A DNA stretch of 64,000 nt from Diplolepis rosae (GCA_030998225.1 JAPYXD010000701.1:16910501-16974500), one strand, 5' to 3'. Positions 45,735 to 57,920 are shown, numbered from the stretch's first letter. Translations and numbers: made by a program. Notes: generated by a model from the letters alone, not told the origin.

Positions 45735-46540
45735 CTTATTAGGCTAAATATTTAAGAGTGATCCTCGATAGGAAGCTGAGCTGGAAAATGCACCTACAAT
45801 AGAATCCCAATACAAGTATTGGGCGTTCCTCTGGGTGTACAGGGGAGCGTTTGGCTCAACCTGAGGGCTAGGATCCAAAATATACAAGCCCTGATATTTA
45901 GAGGGATCATTGGGTCCATAAGAACCACGCGAACAGGGTCGTTGGAAGTTCTTCTATGTGAACAACCCCTACACTTATTAGTGACGGCAAAAGCGGAGCT
46001 TATTATAAGACGCCTGACTGCGGTAGGGAAATAGAAATGGGAGTCTAGGAAAACTAAACACCATTCCAAAATTATGTCCAGACCAGAAATGACCATGAGG
46101 TAGGACAAAACTGCCAAACAGTATTAATTTCGAAGGTACTCTAAGGTATTCCGACCTAACGGGGAGGATTGGACTAGCGTTAATGGGAGGCTCCATTTAG
46201 GAGGTGAAGTATGATATACTGATGGATCCAAAAAAAGGGGAGGTACAGGTTTCGAGATTTATCGTGGCACTGGACTACTGGAGGCAGGAAACAAGCCGTG
46301 GCGCTGGACTCTCATGTCACAGTCTGGTAAGCGGTATTGTCCGCAACCCTAATCTGCGCTCAGGTTCGGCCCTGCATTGGTGCCTTTGGAAACCAAGCAG
46401 GGGGCCCTAGAACAGGCGACCGGGCGCGCTCTCGGGTTGAGCGGTCCTGTATCGAGGGAGTTTGCTGAATACGGATACAAACTAAATAAGCAGTCGCGGA
46501 CAATGTTCCAGGGGGCTCTGCAGGGGTAGACCTTATACTT
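45735..46540 (+). pseudogene. LINE ORF2 remnant (RT C-terminal region and RNase H)
   Basis: Frames shift and stop repeatedly, but three blocks are clear. KYLRVILDRKLSWKMHLQ at about 45746 matches the conserved V-K-Y-L-G-V-x-L-D block after the RT palm. From about 45850, LRARIQNIQALIFRGIIGSI followed by RTTRTGSLEVLLCEQPLHLL matches the region between RT and RNase H. At about 46213, YTDGSKKGE is the first catalytic block of RNase H. This architecture belongs to RNase-H-bearing non-LTR clades such as R1 or I. The region is more GC-rich than its flanks. It is long dead. Confidence 0.85.
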
Positions 46541-46917
46541 CCCTAGCTGATCGTGGGAATAACATGGAGAAAAATGATTTAAATAAAAGTATGTGCGAGA
46601 AATTGTTCGGAGGGAAATTGTAAGTGACGGTAGTGCCCAATTGATTTGAGAAGTCTCACGCGAGGATAAAAAAACATGTTCCTTCCAATTAGAGAAGTTA
46701 TCGTGGAGGTGTTGCACGAATTGAAGCAATTCCGCAAATATACCGAATACACATCTGGGGGAGTTACAATCGGTCTACAACCTAAGCGCCCTTTTTTTTA
46801 TTCAAAAAGTTTCAAAACATGAAACTCTGTTTAAAAAAAATTGGATGTCAAATTCTACTCAAATCCAAAACTTTCTCATATGTGATGAGAATATCAATAA
46901 GTGATTCGTTTTTTATT
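46541..46917. other. Spacer, no clear feature
   Basis: Possibly the tail of the LINE remnant, then AT-rich sequence up to the mariner end. Confidence 0.3.
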
Positions 46918-47300
46918 ATTAGGTGTACAACATTGCTTTCCCATGGTTTTTCGAAAGAACGTGTCATGAGTGGTTTCAAAGCTTTAAGAGCGGTGATTTC
47001 GATGTCGAGAACCGACATGACCGTGGAAAAGAGAACATTTTCGAAGATTCCGAATTGGAGGCATTACTTGCTGAAGACTAGTTCCAAACGCAAGAAGAAT
47101 TGGCAGAATCATTGGGGGTGACTCAACAAGCCATTTCAAAAGTCTCAAAGTCATGGGAATGATTTAGAAGCAAGGAAATTAGGTTCCGTACTAGTTGAAA
47201 CCGAGAGATGTTGAACGGCATTTTTTGCATGTGAACAGCTGCTTCAAGGACAGAATCAGACGAGGTTTTGTCAGTTTTATCGAGATTGCACTTTTGCATC
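46918..47300 (+). pseudogene. Mori-type mariner remnant
   Basis: The left end TTAGGTGTACAACATTGCTT then CCCATGGTTTTTCGA is a mori-subfamily terminal repeat. It runs within 60 bp into EWFQSFKSGDFDVENRHDRG, SELEALLAED, a stop where Ser or Cys is usual, then FQTQEELAESLGVTQQAISK and, after a frameshift, KPRDVER and CEQLLQGQNQTRF. The first part of the DNA-binding domain and everything after CEQLL are lost. The terminal repeat is shared with the MITE at 63530-63789. Confidence 0.88.
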
Positions 47301-47584
47301 TTTATCCTTAGGGCAGCAGATCACATAAAGTGTAAAATAAGATACACGTTACCAACAAAATGATTACCCTTATTCTAACCGTTACCATGATTTCTTCCCG
47401 TGCAAACATGAACTGTTCAGATATTCGATCTTCATGTTACAAATAATATATTTATACGTTGAAAAATCTACTGACCTTCAAATATTCTTCAAACATCATC
47501 CATATTTGTGGTGACTATTTCAGATTAAAATATGTAGTCCTTTGGAGTCAGATTCTGAAAGAAAATTGAGATTAATCTAAGATT

Positions 47585-47926
47585 ATATGTGACGCCGAAC
47601 GAAAAAACCTATCTAAGCGTCCAAAAATTCGATTTTCTGTTTTCGATTGATTCTTATAGATTTTGAGTCGATCTTCAACGTGTTATAACTAGAATCACTT
47701 TATCTTTTTTTATTACAAAGTTATTAAATTTCAAAGTGGGCCGTTTCCTGCTGCTTTTTGGCTCGAGCCGATTGCGTTTTTCCCCCTCCACTCATAACAT
47801 TTTTTTAAATCTCGCGTACGTGTGGAGCTAAATACTTCGCACACTGCACATGTGTGCATTCTCGGCCTGTTCTGTAAAATTTGCCTCAGGACGCTTAGGT
47901 AGGTTTCTTCGTGCGGCGTCACATAT
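47585..47926. mobile_element. 342-bp TIR element, ATATGTGACGCCG ends
   Basis: ATATGTGACGCCGAACGAAA followed by AAACCTATCTAAGCGTCC at the left pairs with GGACGCTTAGGTAGGTTTCT followed by TCGTGCGGCGTCACATAT at the right, about 38 bp with few mismatches. The interior is non-coding; the minus-strand frame over the right half is not taken as a gene. A flanking ATAT duplication is possible but overlaps the repeat. Confidence 0.75.
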
Positions 47927-48460
47927 GGGTCATTTCACCCAAGATTTACATTTAAAAATTTTTGTAGCGTAAAATATTTTTCTTTGTGTTATTCGATCGA
48001 AAATATTTGACATGTATTTTTTCATTTCAATATGATATTAAAACTTATTTAGTAATAAATTTAAAAACTTTTGAGGTTCGGAAAAAGTTCTTTTCTGCTA
48101 AACACGCACTAAAGAAGTGCTTCGAAGCCCTATAGAGAGGTATTAAGGACGTCTATTTACGAACGGCGTTTTATATTGTATCTGTTTTGGTTCTTTAAGT
48201 ACTACTTTTGTTCCTTACGTCCGCTGAACAGCTGTAACAATATCGGTTATGTTTTTCCAATGTGCGTCGTTAGCAAGCAGCCTACATTTTCGATATGGCT
48301 AGTATTCATGTACGCAATTTCAAATTTCCCGCTAAGTAAGTATGGTCGTTTTTGTTGTTCCGCGCCAAAATCTCAAAATTGCATTTTTCGCGCGGGTATC
48401 AAAAAATAGAGTATTGTACACCGAGAGCGAAAGCGGGTTTTTTCGCGCCGCGTAAAAATT
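47927..48460. other. No gene seen
   Basis: AT-rich sequence with a GC-richer patch near 48340-48455 containing GCGAAAGCGGG and CGCGCCGCG. No repeat partner identified. Confidence 0.35.
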
Positions 48461-48700
48461 TGAAAACGGAAATAAATACCTAGTAAGGTTTACTGTAAAA
48501 TCCAGTCAAGCCCCTTTCCGTGCGCATTTTTCATAGAATGTAGTAAATTTTATAGCTCTACACAGTTCACTTAAAAGTTCGATCTTTAGAGTTTACTGTG
48601 AAGAACTGTGAAACTTACTGAATTCTAAGCAAAATGTTTACGAAAAGCCGCTTGACTGGTTGTCATAGTAAATATTACTGGATATTTTTTTCCGTGTTCA
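48461..48700. mobile_element. 240-bp foldback MITE
   Basis: The left arm AACGGAAATAAATACCTAGT...TTTACTGTAAAATCCAGTCA, AAGTTCGATCTTTAGAG pairs with the right arm GTTTACTGTGAAGAACTGTG...GCTTGACTGG...TTTTTTTCCGTGTT. The outer tip is ACGGAAATAAA/TTTTTTTCCGT. Non-coding. Confidence 0.7.
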
Positions 48701-48951
48701 GGGATTTGTTGAATAAAATACTTTTTTTGAAGGTGACACACAAGTGAAGTCCCCAACAAAAACTGTTTTCATGGCATGTTTCTATTCATCTCTCTAGTTA
48801 CTTCGACCCAAGAATCAAATTGAAAGGATTTTTCTTTGCCATTGAATCAGTTTTAATATGATAAAACAACTTAAAAACATATTTCTATACACCAAAAGTA
48901 AAAGGTAAATGGTTCAGCCACAAGTCTCTTCAGTACCAAAAAAATTTTTCA
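48701..48951. other. Spacer without feature
   Basis: Nothing recognised. Confidence 0.3.
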
Positions 48952-48955
48952 TTAA

Positions 48956-50231
48956 GGGGAGGTTCTCCTCTTTTTAGCCGAAAATGAAGCGGAATTTGAT
49001 AATTTACTGTCGGATAATGAAAAGACATACGAACAAACGGTTATGATGGTTTATTAAGCCATCTTTTTAAAATACAAAAGAAAATTCTTTATGACAAAAT
49101 CTAATATGGTGGCCCCAAAATGGCGGGTCTTGTCATCCTTTGAAAGCGAGACGTTGTTCGATAACGTCAAGGTTGTAGCCACTTGTAGTGAACTGAAATA
49201 AAAAATTTGTTTTTTATAGTCAAGTTTATAAAATTCCCTATGACTTATACCTATTTCTAAAGAATTTCCATTAAAAATTATCCAATTCATGCATAATCAA
49301 AGAAAAAGTTCGATTTTACCCTCTTTTTAATAGAGTTTTTTCTTATCAAACGACTATTATTTAACAATTGCTTATGTTTATTTTAGGTTTAAGTCACACA
49401 AAAAATCATACTCTTCCAGGAACATTTTAGATGAAGTAAATCGGATCAGTAGATCATGAGCTATGCTTGACGTTAGGATAAGGATTTCGAGATAAACGCG
49501 TTTAAAGTTGTAAGTCTCACATACACGTTCCAAGAGAACCATCATCACTGGATACTCGAGTACTCAAGAAAAACCTTGCAATTGGCAAGCGAAAAATTCG
49601 CCCCACCTTTTGTTATATTTTCAAGGGTGCTCTTTACGATAGTGCCATATTAATTTTGACCAAATCATTTTTTTAAACAAATCTTGTCGAAATGACATTA
49701 TAAACGTAAATTTTTCAGTCACTTCTTTTCGTTTATTTCATATTTTGGTAGCTTCTACGCGTTGCCACTTGAGTATGTAATGCACTCGTCTCGTCCTCAA
49801 CAGTTATTTTTTGAAATTGTGGATTATATTTTTTTGTTGATGGGTCATTGTTGCAAAATAATGGAAAAAAGAGTAACAATTCAAAGCATGTTATACGTAG
49901 CATTTCTATTTACCAAATAGAATTGAGTTTTTTTTCCGCAAACAAGTAACATTTACATGGTTTCCAAATATGTTCGGATTGCTTAATGAAAATTTACCGA
50001 CTCTACTTCGTTTCGATACATATACAGTCATTTATAGACATCCGTGGCCGCGCAGTAGAAAGGCACCTGAGCGTTCCTCCGCGCGCGCATGTTCGGCGCA
50101 TCAAAGACGCTTTAATAAGATAAATATGCTGTGGATCGAAAAATCCTTTTGCACAAATATTCTAGGAATTCATACCTTTCATTTGATAAAAAAAAATCGA
50201 TTTTTTGAAAAAAAAAGAGGAGAACCTCCCC
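48956..50231. mobile_element. TTAA-flanked TIR element, GGGGAGGTTCTCCTCTTTTT ends
   Basis: The ends GGGGAGGTTCTCCTCTTT and AAAGAGGAGAACCTCCCC are exact complements, each flanked by TTAA (48952-48955, 50232-50235). The 1.28-kb interior has GATAAACGCGTTTAAAGTTG-type text also seen near 57.3 kb. No transposase was recognised. TTAA duplication is the mark of piggyBac and Kolobok elements. Each end also contains its own small palindrome (GGAGGTTCTCC). Confidence 0.78.
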
Positions 50232-50235
50232 TTAA

Positions 50236-53213
50236 AAAGTAAATATGGCTGAAAGAGTGCAAATAAGTTTAGAATTATTTTATTTTTGTTTCTCCTTCAT
50301 TAATTAATAATACACATGCACGAGGATTTATTAATAAGGAAAAAACAAAATAATTCTTAACTTATTTGCATGCTTTCAGTCATAGTTACTTTTTAATAAA
50401 AAGGCTAAAAGGTTAAGAATCCGGCAAGGGGCGTTGCAATTATCCAATCGCTAGATCTGGCTCAAATTACACGGAGTAAAATAGTTGAAGTAATTTTACT
50501 CAACTCTGTCGATTAAACTTGGGACATAAGGACATTTGAACATCTATTAAATCCTAGTCGGGTAAAATCAATTTGATATATACCTAATTCACCCAAAGTG
50601 AATAACAATAAGCGTTACATAGGGAATAGTAAGGAGTTGAGTAAAACGTTATCGACGACAGGGCACCAACATGCGTCAGTGGGTTAACATGAAATGTATA
50701 AGTATGTCACCGACGTAGCCAATCATATTCAAATTACAAATACACTTAAACATATAACCTTACATATATAAACCTAATAACTACACTTATATATAGTACG
50801 ATACGCTTTCGTCGAATCACGCACACGCTCGCTTACAATGCTGAGATATTAAATTTGGAACTTTCTTATATAGTGACTGCATGAGTTATTCAGAGCTTAT
50901 GGATCAGTATCGTGACTAGAGTTCTTGAGCTCCACTCAAGTAAAAATAAATCAACTTTTTTCATAAATTATTCATGAAATATTTTTAAAAATTAACATAA
51001 TTAATCAATTTTTATGACTATGATTATTTATATATATAATATAATTATTAAATTATATTTAGTATACATTTTTATTATAACTACAAATGAAGTTTAATGA
51101 AACTAAATTTTCATATGTATATTAAAAAATTGCGCCATTATCAAAAAGTATCTTGTGTAAAAACATTTAAAAGAAGGTTCTTTTATTTTCTGTGTTGTAT
51201 ATTTTTAAAATATGGATTTTACAATTGCGAATTTAAAATTATTCTGGCTCCTAAAAAATTTATGTGAAATCTAAATCCTATTTAGATTTTGCAAATTTTA
51301 TGTAATACACTTATCAAGACTTTTGATGTTTAAATTTTCATAAAATCAATTTAATTTTTAAAACTTAAGTGGAAAATAAAGAAGTAAATATAAATGAATT
51401 GAGAAAAAATTATGAATCAAGAATTTATTAAACTTATAGAATCTATATAACTAGATTATGTGAAACTTTTAAATAAATTATATATGGTAAACCAGTGGAT
51501 ACTCATTAAAAGAAATAGTGGTTAACACTGCGGAGCATGTACGAAAGCTTCGTGACGAACAGACAAAACACGATCAAACATGACTGCAGTACGATGAATG
51601 TTTAAAATCACTAGTTTATAAGTATTAGTCACTATTCAGTAATCAGTATTAACACTATAGTCTTAATCACTATTAACCCCGATAGCAAAAGATTGAGCTC
51701 AACATTTTGTCAATTGAAATGAGAGACTTATATGTATCAATGATTGATACTTATTTGTATTTATTCACGAAAAAGATTTGTTGAGTATTTCCAGTGTACT
51801 ATTCATTGTGCATTTACGTGTGATTAATGCGTTAAAATGTCATGCCGGAATAACACAGAAATATGGGGTCATATCTTGTCGTGTTTTTTTCGCAATCACG
51901 TGTTGAATACGATTCTGCCCAGAATGAGCATTCAGTCAGTCATTAAAGACGCCGCAGACTTCTGTCAATAGAGGCAACATCACAGTGTCATGTGTTGGAG
52001 TGCGTGAACTCGTATAAGATGTTTCAATTATTACAGAGTTAACAGTGATTCGAGATTTACTTTCATATTTATGCATTATTGAGACTTTTGTATTGTATTG
52101 TGTGAAAGCAAGTTTCTCCGAAATTTGCCTAATAACTGTGAATAGAAAATTTTATCGCTACACATCACATTAAAAATACAGAATTCGAAATTCGTAAAAA
52201 TTTTTTTTAGGATTTACGTAATATTTATACGCATGAACTCTTCGAAAATATTATCAATGGCTGAAAATTGCGGAATACATTTTTGGGCTTACAGAAAGAA
52301 TACCTCTATTTCGTTGAATGTTAGGTTTTATTGTATCACGTGCCAAGTGTTATTCGGATAAAATGCTTTTATTTTGTAATATTATTCTACTTCTTTTGGT
52401 TTTTACAAAATTTTTCTGTGTTCCGATTATTTTCATCAGAAAATTGTTAACCCGAGAATTTTTATTTGTTTGGTTCGTGATGTCAGTGAGACACTTGAAG
52501 TTCGTTTCCTTATTACTAAAAAAAACGAAGGTTAGGATTTTGCATTAATGTTAATAATTTTTGTGTAAGCAGTACTCAATGTTAATTTTCAACTTCGCTA
52601 AGTAGCCTAAAAATAAATTTGCATTGGTGTGATCAACTTGTATTGGCCAAATATATTCTATACCAACCCAACAAATATTCCCACATGTTATTTTAAAGTC
52701 ATAAGTAGTGACACATTTATTTGAGCATCATATGCTGTGTCGCCTTATAATAGCGTGGTGCAAAAAGCAGCCTAAATGCGTCTTTCAGAATGCTACATTT
52801 GATGCATACACTATGCTGCTGTAATGGAGAGGTAGTAAGGGAGTGGAAGGTCTCAATACGAATGATCTGTTATGCTGCAGATTTTACTCTGTCACTAGGC
52901 TCATTTTGAATGCATGGAAAATCTTAGCGTTTTGCGGTCGCATCTTAGGTCAATTATGTATAAATTTCGGTAAATCCGGTGGATGTGTTATTGACTAATG
53001 TTGCCTACGACATTTCTATCGGGGAAGTAAGTGGTTCATTATACACTAGATAAAACAGTGGCTATTCCACTATTTTGGATTTAGAAAGTACTAAAATAAA
53101 CTGTAACTGTATTTTGTATGTTTTTAATTGATTTTGATTATTAAATATAATAACGTGGAACATCAGTATGTTCAAAATTTAATACGTTCCTGAAATAATG
53201 ATAATACGAGTAA

Positions 53214-53216
<3 letters not shown>
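50236..53216. other. No gene seen
   Basis: AT-rich sequence. Bases 50470-50655 contain GTTGAGTAAAA/TTTTACTCAAC in opposite orientations, probably a decayed small MITE. More balanced patches lie near 50640-50900 and 51840-52010. The open frame at 52318-52548 is hydrophobic and unassigned. Confidence 0.35.

Positions 53217-53252
<36 letters not shown>
53217..53252. repeat. (TA)18 microsatellite
   Basis: Uninterrupted TA repeat. Confidence 0.95.
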
Positions 53253-53255
<3 letters not shown>

Positions 53256-53349
53256 ACTTTTAATGCACGCTTTCAAACTTCACCCTACACTAATGAATTT
53301 TATTCAACTTTAATTCATTTTTGAACATTTAATATATCACAAATAATTA

Positions 53350-53756
53350 CAGTAAAACCTCATTTATCGGGATCTTCACTTATCGGGATCTCGCAACCTC
53401 ATTTATCGGGACATTTTGTTTCTCCTCCAGCCACAGCTCCGTGTACATAGTGACAGTTTCCAGATGTTTCATTTGCAGGAGTCTTATTATGTCAATTTTT
53501 TTCATACCTTCGTTTGTATTTCTATCTTCATTTTCCATCATGAAAAACCAAATAAATTTACACAATTTGTAAATACATTACAACTTATGTACACCTGCAC
53601 TTTTTGCATTGTACATAACCATTACTAAATGTCAACATACAACAAGAGTCATAGCAACCCACCATGAGACTGTAGGTGGTAGTAGGGAGCCCCTCCAAAT
53701 CCCGATAAACGAGGTGTTTACATTTCAAGGGCGTCCCGATAAATGAGATTTTACTG
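53350..53756 (-). mobile_element. Pogo/Tigger-type MITE, 407 bp
   Basis: CAGTAAAACCTCATTTATCG followed by GGA at the left and TCCCGATAAATGAGATTTTA followed by CTG at the right are complementary and flanked by TA (53348-53349, 53757-53758). Extra ATTTATCGGGA/TCCCGATAAA copies lie inside both ends, as in the 13943 element. The minus-strand frame in the middle (RLLQMKHLETVTMYTELWLE) could be a scrap of transposase C-terminus, which is uncertain. Confidence 0.85.
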
Positions 53757-53839
53757 TAAACTGTTAACTTGTTCTTATGTCTCAAATTTGATCGGGAGTT
53801 GTGTAAAATTACTATAACTATTTTTCTCCGTGTAGGCGC

Positions 53840-53910
53840 AGCGTTTCATTTCGACTAAAAGTTTACTATGTCTGGGCCTAATTTGGGCCACGACAACATT
53901 TCTGCACGGG
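53840..53910. repeat. Solo right end of the CCCGTGCAGAAATT family
   Basis: TTTCATTTC, GGGCCTAATTTGGGCCACG and AACATTTCTGCACGGG match the right end of the 4807-5700 element. The left end is not seen. Confidence 0.5.
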
Positions 53911-54014
53911 ATGATACATTTTTGCGAAATCATATTACAAGGTCTTTTTACTAAACACTTTTCTAAAGGAAAACTGAAACAAAAGTTATGAAAAAATTCT
54001 TAATATAATCGTCC

Positions 54015-54500
54015 CACATAACACAAGACCTTCTTCGAAGGTTGCCGAATTTTTTGGAAGGGTCCATAGGAACTTTCCTGGAGCCTAAAAAATGTCCACG
54101 GTGCTTTAACTATCTAATGCAATGTTTATGGAACCTTGCCTGGGAACTTTCCAAAATAATATTGAGAGAACCTCTCAGGAGCGATCTGCAACAAGATTGA
54201 CAGAGCCTTCCATTTTAAAGTTCCTAAAACTTTCCACGGAAACATATTTCTATAGAATGTTTCTGGTACTCTTTGTGAGAACATTCAGGGAACTATATCT
54301 ACATACACCTATATACATTTTTTAATTCTATTTTTAAAAAGCTGTAGAAACCGAATTCGAGAAACTTTGCGATGGAAGTTTCCGTCAATCTTGCTTCGGA
54401 TTGGTCCTGGCAGGTTCCCTCAATATTCCTACGGAAAGTTCCCATAGAGCCTTCTGAACTTTTCCGGAACCTTTGAGGATGGCCTTCTGCTATACAGGTG
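54015..54500. mobile_element. Foldback MITE, about 490 bp
   Basis: GGGAACTTTCC-AA-AATATTGAGAGAACC and GCAACAAGATTGACAG on the left are matched in reverse by GTCAATCTTGC and GGTTCCCTCAATATTCCTAC...GGAAAGTTCCCAT on the right. Outer parts AAGACCTTCTTCGAAGGTT and AACCTTTGAGGATGGCCTTC also pair. No coding capacity is assigned. Confidence 0.65.
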
Positions 54501-55919
54501 AAGTGTAAAAAATTGAGATAGGTTAAAAGAAGAGAATGGTACACAATGACACATTATTTGAAAAATATATCATTTTTGAAAAAATGGTTCCAAGGTTGAT
54601 CATTTGGAAATTCCATAAAAAAATATATATATGTTTTTTAAATAAAATGAAGCTAGTGTCAAGATCAACGAGGCCCTTCTGTAATAGAAAATTATCGATA
54701 TCGTTCCCAATATATTGCGAAACATAATATCAATACTTCCAATATTTAAATACCAATAATGCATCATTAAAACTAACTCATGCAATCATTTTCTGTTACC
54801 ACGTACTATCTTTGTGTACATTTTGGTTTGTGAAGTAAGATATCGAAAGAGAACAAGAAAATCAGTTATGCTATATCAATAAAGTATGCCTTATAGTTAC
54901 GGACGTATCTATAAGATGATATAAACGTTATGCACCGTCTCGTTAGGAGCAATTTCAATGAACATAATGTAAGTCGTCTTCCAACGCCATCGAGTCACGT
55001 CACCGTATTTCTTGCATCGCACTCGACGCGACCAATTACCGCACTAACGAACAACTAAATTCCGAAGAAGCGTATAACCCTTTGCCGTCGGCAATGCGAA
55101 CATGTCTGCATGCTTGAGCATATTGCCGGTAAATTTAGTTCAATGGAGAAGATCGCATTATATCTACCTGCATACGTCGCTAAATTAATTCTATTCATCA
55201 CAAGCTTAGCATTTTATGTTTGCAATTTTCGCTGTAAACTAAAATAAATCAATGGAAATAATTTTTTTATATGTCTTCTAGAAATGTAGCACATCATTAC
55301 ATATTTATAACCGTTTTTCAGGTAAGAATGCTAGTGAAAAATATGTAAATTTCCAAAGTTATGATGTAACTGACACCATAAACTGTAATTGTGGCCCTAG
55401 GGTTTTGACATTAATCACCTGTGAATGAGAAGATAGACTTATGGTTTCATTATTTTTTCCAAGTTATAAATCATTTTGCTGAGCTTAGTCTAATCCCTTG
55501 ACTATCACCAACAGGGATCACTGATGGACCATAAAAAGGATTTTCAACATAAGATTATTTATGATAAAATGTTGCATTAACCCAATAGCTCTTGTCATTT
55601 TTAAAAACGACAACAGTACTGTTACATAATTAATTACATTGTCACTGAATTAAAAATTGAGATCAACAGGAGTTCTCTTTTTCAGATATTAATTTATACT
55701 ACCAGTACTCTCTAAACCTGAATCAGTGTAATAGTCACTGATCATATCAGTGAAAATATATCAACTGCTGAATTAGTGCCCTGCTTTGATTTCACTGAGG
55801 AATCAATGAACGCGCCATCAGAACATAAATTTTTAATTCGATTAAAACGATTAAAGTATAACGATGGATCTTTAATTTTTAGTTTTTAGTTTTTGAACTG
55901 AGGTGCGATTACCTAATAT
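54501..55919. other. No gene seen; complex block at 54930-55200
   Basis: The block at about 54930-55200 is GC-richer and repeat-free (CGAGTCACGTCACCG, CGACGCGACCAATTACCGC). It is a strong candidate among the putative host noncoding elements. Bases 55630-55810 are rich in TCAGTGA-type words, like 20252-20400. Confidence 0.35.
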
Positions 55920-55941
55920 AGGGTGTCCAAACCCCATGATT

Positions 55942-56600
55942 TTAAATTATAGCTTGGCAGCGTCGGGGCATCGTTGCCATCAAGCTTTCGGCAAGCGTTG
56001 GGACTAAAGATCTCCAGATGTCCCGCAGGTGTCGACTTAGCTGCTTGATATTGAAGACACGCTTTCCTAAAAGCTTATGTCTTATTGCTGACCACACATT
56101 TTCTATGGGATTTGCATCTAAGAATTTAAGGGGCGAAACCACTTCACTGTAGACTTAATCAAAGCCTTCTTATAGATTTCAAGCATCCTTTCAGCATTCA
56201 GGTTCCCAGTAAACACATACAAGACGCCAAAACCTAATTTGCAAAAGCAACTCCACACAAGGTCGATACCTTGACTGGATGCTTAATGCTGCGATGGATG
56301 AATGGTCGACCGTGTACATTTTTGTTTTCCCATCGCAGTCGCGTTTCAATCTGCTTCGTTTACGAGAACGGTTCTAGCACCATACTCTTCCATTATTAGC
56401 CGGCAGATCTCAAACGGCCTTCTATCTATCTAAAACTTTTTGGACTTACCGCAAATTATAGGTGAAATGCTTCTCAAAACGCTTGATAATCATTTTATCC
56501 TCCTTTTCCATGGTCACATGCGTCTTGCCCATATCTGGTAAATCATCAACGTTTTACGACTTATTATAAAGGTACACCCCCAACCTTACAAAGTCCTTCG
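55942..56600 (-). pseudogene. Tc1-like transposase remnant
   Basis: Tc1 transposases insert at TA using a DD(34)E triad. The best block (55942-56120) reads DANPIENVWSAIRHKLLGKR then VFNIKQLSRHLRDIWRSL and MPRRCQAII, the C-terminal part with the catalytic Glu in NPIENVW. Upstream on the minus strand, in another frame, VWSCFCKLGFGVLYVFTGNL then NAERMLEIYKKALIKST matches the middle of the catalytic domain. Upstream again (to about 56600) only frame-broken fragments remain. The plus-strand sequence at 55920 (GGGTGTCCAAACCCC) may be part of its terminal region. Confidence 0.88.
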
Positions 56601-56716
56601 ACTTTCTCATAACGTGCGCATCCGCTGAGAAAGTCATCTTGAGTCATTTCGGGTGCGTGCACAGAAACACGGCTTTTCACCGACTCGTGTAGGCTGCACT
56701 GACTTTAAAATACGTT

Positions 56717-56790
56717 TGCATCATTTTGAAGGTAAAAGGTCGATTTTTTTGTTGTTGCAAAAATCGACCTTTTATCTTCAAAATGATGCA
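56717..56790. repeat. Near-perfect 32-bp-arm hairpin, 10-base loop
   Basis: TGCATCATTTTGAAGGTAAA followed by AGGTCGATTTTT pairs with AAAAATCGACCTTTTATCTT followed by CAAAATGATGCA with a single mismatch. The loop is TTGTTGTTGC. Transcription in either direction would give a 74-nt stem-loop of pre-miRNA-like size. It may equally be a tiny MITE or the core of a former inverted repeat. Confidence 0.8.
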
Positions 56791-57112
56791 AAACATGAAA
56801 AAATTTATAAAATTAAAAAAACGAAGCGTCATTTGAGGGAGAAAGGTATCAACTAACCAAGACTATTTACTTTTTTGATTTTAGATAATCCAGCGATGAG
56901 CATACGCGGTCACCGAAAAAAAAACATTTTTCGAGGTATCGGCGACAAACTGCTATAACTCCGTTGTTTCTTCATATTTTTGCACCAAAATTTTTTTACA
57001 AACTTTTTAAATATTGTATAATAACATACTAAATTTCCAAATAAATCGATAATAGCAAAGTGCTTTAAAAAAATTATTGAAAATTTGCCTTTTTTTGACC
57101 GAACAAACTTTA

Positions 57113-57132
57113 CCCCCCCCCCCCCCCCCCCC
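57113..57132. repeat. (C)20 homopolymer
   Basis: Twenty consecutive C residues at the edge of the 57133-57571 element. Runs of G or C this long are uncommon and easily miscounted in assembly. Confidence 0.85.
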
Positions 57133-57571
57133 ATGGTTAGGGCAGTCTAAAGGCACACAAAAATAGGCATATTTTGTGGTTTTTTTTCAGCGAAACCACG
57201 AAATAAATCGAGATTACAAAATAGGGTTTTTATTATACATGTAATTGACTGAACAAAATAATTATGATAATCATGATTTTCTACTACTTAAAACTTTAAA
57301 CGCGTTTATCTCAAAACTGTAATTTTCAAGTCGGCCGGACACATTACTCAAACAAATTTCAACCGATATACTTGAAATTTTAACTGCATATTAGGAATTG
57401 CATTGTCCAAAGAAGTACGTAGAATTTTTTAATTATATTTCATAGTTCCTTTTTTATTAACAATTTTCTAACGATTTTTCATGGAATTTTATACTTTCCT
57501 ACTTTAGAAGTGCGCCATTTGGGCAAAAGTCAATATCCTATTTTTGTCTGCCTTTAGAGTAGCCTAACCCC
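57133..57571. mobile_element. TTAA-type element with CCTAACCCC end
   Basis: GGTTAGGGCAGTCTAAAGGC followed by ACACAAAAATAGG at the left pairs with CTATTTTTGTCTGCCTTTAG followed by AGTAGCCTAACCCC at the right, then TTAA at 57572-57575. The left TTAAGGGG tip is replaced by the poly(C) run. The interior (AAACGCGTTTATCTCAAAAC, TCAAGTCGGCCGGAC) resembles text near 19.7 and 38.7 kb. Non-coding. Confidence 0.6.
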
Positions 57572-57920
57572 TTAAGAAGCGCTGATCATGAATGTTTATA
57601 AGGCATAATAAAATTAGCATTTTGACTTCTCCTTGATAGGACAAATGTAAAAGACATGCCTTCGCCATTTACAGTGATTCGAGGGAAAAAGGGCATACAA
57701 GTTTATATACCATTCTATTTAAGGATCCGAACTTATTTTATATCTTTGGTAACCCTTAATATGACTGGACGATACCCTCAGACCTGTTGCGCAGTTAACG
57801 TAAAATGTGAGCAAAATAGAAGAGAGAATGCAAAAAAGGGAAATTATTTTAAATTAAAATTGATTCTGAGTGACTTTAATGCTTTTGCTATGAACGATTT
57901 GACAGGTATAATAGTAGATT

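Noticed and set aside
45794..46729. Minus-strand frames of 107 and 126 codons
   Set aside because: They overlap the LINE ORF2 remnant, whose conserved blocks are on the plus strand.
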